Positions 62,602 to 64,000 of a stretch of DNA of 64,000 nucleotides are shown here, in pieces. Origin of the DNA: Rhizobium sp. RCAM05350 (GTDB lineage: Bacteria > Pseudomonadota > Alphaproteobacteria > Rhizobiales > Rhizobiaceae); the NCBI GenBank assembly GCA_024426085.1, contig CP087972.1, positions 186,001 to 250,000 of the forward strand, given 5' to 3'. A program made the position numbers and the translations under genes. The notes below the pieces were generated by a model that was not told the origin of the DNA, searched no databases, and saw only the letters and a list, made by a program, of their open reading frames with translations. The first letter of the stretch is position 1. Each line of letters opens with the position of its first letter.

Positions 62602-63505
62602 GCCCCGCCCGCCGCCGTGCCTGTGTGGACCATGTCACGAGGAGCTGGGCGTGTCCGAACGACGGGCATGCCGGGTTCTCGGCCAGCATCGTTCTACGCA
62701 GCGCAAAATCGCAAAGACACCGGCTGACGAGGCGGCATTGACCGCCGACATCACGGCACTCGCTCTCCAGTATGGCCGCTATGGCTATCGTCGCATCACG
62801 GCGATGCTGCACCAGGCGGGCTGGATCGTGAACGTCAAACGGGTCGAGCGGATATGGCGACGGGAGGGGCTGAAGGTACCCTACAAGCAACCCAAGCGCG
62901 GTCGGCTCTGGCTGAACGAAAGCTCATGTATCCGGCTTTGGCCGGAGTACCCCAATCATGTCTGGTCCTACGATTTTGTCGAAGACCGGACCCACAACGG
63001 CAGAAAGCTACGCATGTTCATGACAAACGCTTTGCGTTTGCGCTGATGTGATCGACGAGTTCACACGGGAATGCATCGCTATCAGGGTCGAGAGAAAGCT
63101 GAAGGCTGTCGACGTCATCGATGTGCTCTCCGACCTCTTCATCCTGCGCGGCGTCCCGGCACATATTCGTTCTGACAACGGTCCCGAATTCATTGCCAAG
63201 GCTTTGAGGGAATGGATTGCGCTGGTCGGTGCCAAGACGGCCTACATCATGCCGGGCAGCCCGTGGGAGAACAGTTGTGCGAAAGCTTCAACTCGAAGCT
63301 CAGGGACGAACTGCTCAACGGAGAAATTTTCTACACGCTCAAGGAGGCAAAGATCATCATCGAGAGTTGGCGGCAGCACTACAACACCGTGCGTCCGCAC
63401 TCATCACTGAACTACAAGCCACCAGCACCCGAAGCCACCGTGTGGCCGCGTCAGAACGGACCGGCATCAACCCCGGCGGTAGCGGCCAGACCCAGAATGC
63501 ACTAA
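62573..63505 (+). pseudogene. IS3-family orfB (DDE) transposase, interrupted, copy 2
   Basis: It has the same DDE motifs as copy 1 and the same 28-base hairpin-bearing insertion after GRKLRMF (here MFMTNALRLR, there MFATNALRLR). A further one-base loss near 63271 changes ENGFCESF to a shifted frame. Two independent lesions make it inactive as given. Confidence 0.8.
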
Positions 63506-63540
63506 CATTAAACCAGGATCACCCGATGGGGGCAGGCCAG

Positions 63541-63556
63541 CCAGTCGATTGACTGG
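63541..63556. repeat. inverted repeat next to IS copy 2
   Basis: CCAGTC-GATT-GACTGG lies directly after the IS end. It may be part of the adjacent IS5-type element or a target feature; evidence is symmetry only. Confidence 0.3.
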
Positions 63557-63691
63557 TAACGATGTCAGGGTGCTGGTTGGATTATCAGAGGTGGCTTGGT
63601 TTGTCTGGTTCTGGCCAGCGTTGGTGCACGGATCGTTTAGCGGTGGTGGTGGTGTAGGCGATCGGCAACCTCAATAGCCGAAGTGGCGGTG

Positions 63692-64000
63692 ATGCCTTTC
63701 AAACATAATGCCGCCCGCCGCCATCGCATCGACAGGATGAAATTCAGGGTGGCGAACTGGCCGGAGTATGAGGCGGGACTTCGTCGGCGTGGCAGTCTGA
63801 CTTTGTGGCTGACACCAGATGCCCTGTCCGGATGGCAAGCACCAAGACGCAAGACCCGGGGCGGCCAGCACCGTTATTCCGATCTGGCGATCGAGACCTC
63901 CTTGACGCTGGGCCTGGTGTGACGCTGGGCCTGGTGTTTGGTCTGCGGCTACGCCAAGTAGAGGGCTTGTTGGAATCTGTGCTGCAATTGATGGGGCTGG
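63692..64000 (+). pseudogene. IS5-family transposase N-terminus, interrupted and cut by window edge
   Basis: The sequence MPFKHNAARRHRIDRMKFRV and SDLAIETSLTLGLV is the usual N-terminus of an IS5-type transposase. A 17-bp tandem duplication at 63903 adds a stop (63920-63922), after which VFGLRLRQVEGLLESVLQLM continues the family sequence. The C-terminal catalytic part is beyond the window. Confidence 0.75.
63903..63936 (+). repeat. 17-bp tandem duplication
   Basis: TGACGCTGGGCCTGGTG occurs twice in a row and interrupts the IS5-type transposase. One copy restores the reading frame, so it is a duplication within the gene or an assembly slip. Confidence 0.8.

Larger units (their letters stand above)
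62258..63539 (+). mobile_element. IS3-family (IS407 group) insertion sequence, copy 2
   Basis: The element is 1282 bp, inverted relative to copy 1 and nearly identical, one base shorter (a change near 63271). Ends are TGGTCTGCCGCC and, reversed, TGGCCTGCCCCC. Flanking bases (GCAT and GCCA) show no direct repeat. It truncates uxuB. Confidence 0.85.

Noticed and set aside
48649..63539. Exact target-site duplications for either IS copy or for the whole composite
   Set aside because: Flanks (TCAC, TCCC, GCAT, GCCA) do not match in any pairing; only a one-mismatch GGGA/GTGA was seen for copy 1.

Overview
The window looks like an accessory region (megaplasmid or genomic island) of a Rhizobiales alphaproteobacterium, probably Rhizobiaceae. 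The evidence is a GC-rich base composition, many rhizobial-type families (DUF4239, DUF1488, TolB/TPR membrane regulators, DUF1254 and DUF2147 exported proteins, a CueR/copper ATPase pair, FixJ-like regulators, TRAP and sugar ABC transporters) and IS3/IS5-family elements. No replication, rRNA, tRNA or CRISPR features were seen.

1-12.5 kb is an envelope-protein region: outer-membrane proteins, an OmpA-like protein, a Cys-rich repeat protein, glycine-zipper proteins, DUF2147, a DUF4105 protein, a DUF900 lipoprotein hydrolase, an LssY_C-like protein, a membrane protein and an ion channel. Five copies of one imperfect palindrome (oriented core GTAACATAC) lie 80-96 bp before five of these genes, which suggests a local regulon. 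A membrane-anchored TolB/TPR regulator-like gene sits beside them. 12.8-21.3 kb holds an octaheme cytochrome c, a periplasmic HAD phosphatase and an arylsulfatase on the minus strand. Divergent from these is a sensor kinase with an ABC-binding-protein-like sensor, followed by two response regulators. 21.4-26.4 kb has an OmpA remnant, a small lipoprotein, a broken DUF1254 gene, an exported protein and an adenylate/guanylate cyclase.

26.4-43.5 kb is a copper-resistance island. It carries CusF, a cupredoxin, a multicopper oxidase, a TolC-family protein, CueR, a P1B ATPase, CopZ, a Spy/CpxP-like protein, a FixH-like protein, CusB, CusA, a 38-residue membrane peptide and a DUF411 protein. Three CueR-type promoters with exactly 19-bp spacers precede three of its transcription units. 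An orphan Rieske protein and a NicO remnant cut by an IS end lie inside it. 43.5-46.7 kb is an ArsR / flavoprotein / MFS arsenic-type operon with a clear palindromic operator.

48.6-63.5 kb is bounded by two inverted copies of an IS407-group IS3 element. Between them are a sugar ABC transporter with a double-length permease, and a GntR-controlled TRAP transporter with an L-idonate/L-gulonate-type dehydrogenase, UxuA and a UxuB cut by the IS. Together these suggest uptake of sugar acids and their conversion to 2-keto-3-deoxygluconate. The window ends inside an IS5-type transposase.

About thirty otherwise well-conserved genes carry one or more frameshifts, many at short homopolymers. Sequencing or assembly error is the leading explanation, but I mark these genes as pseudogenes because the sequence as given is interrupted. 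Function assignments rest on reading the proteins by eye; no searches were run.
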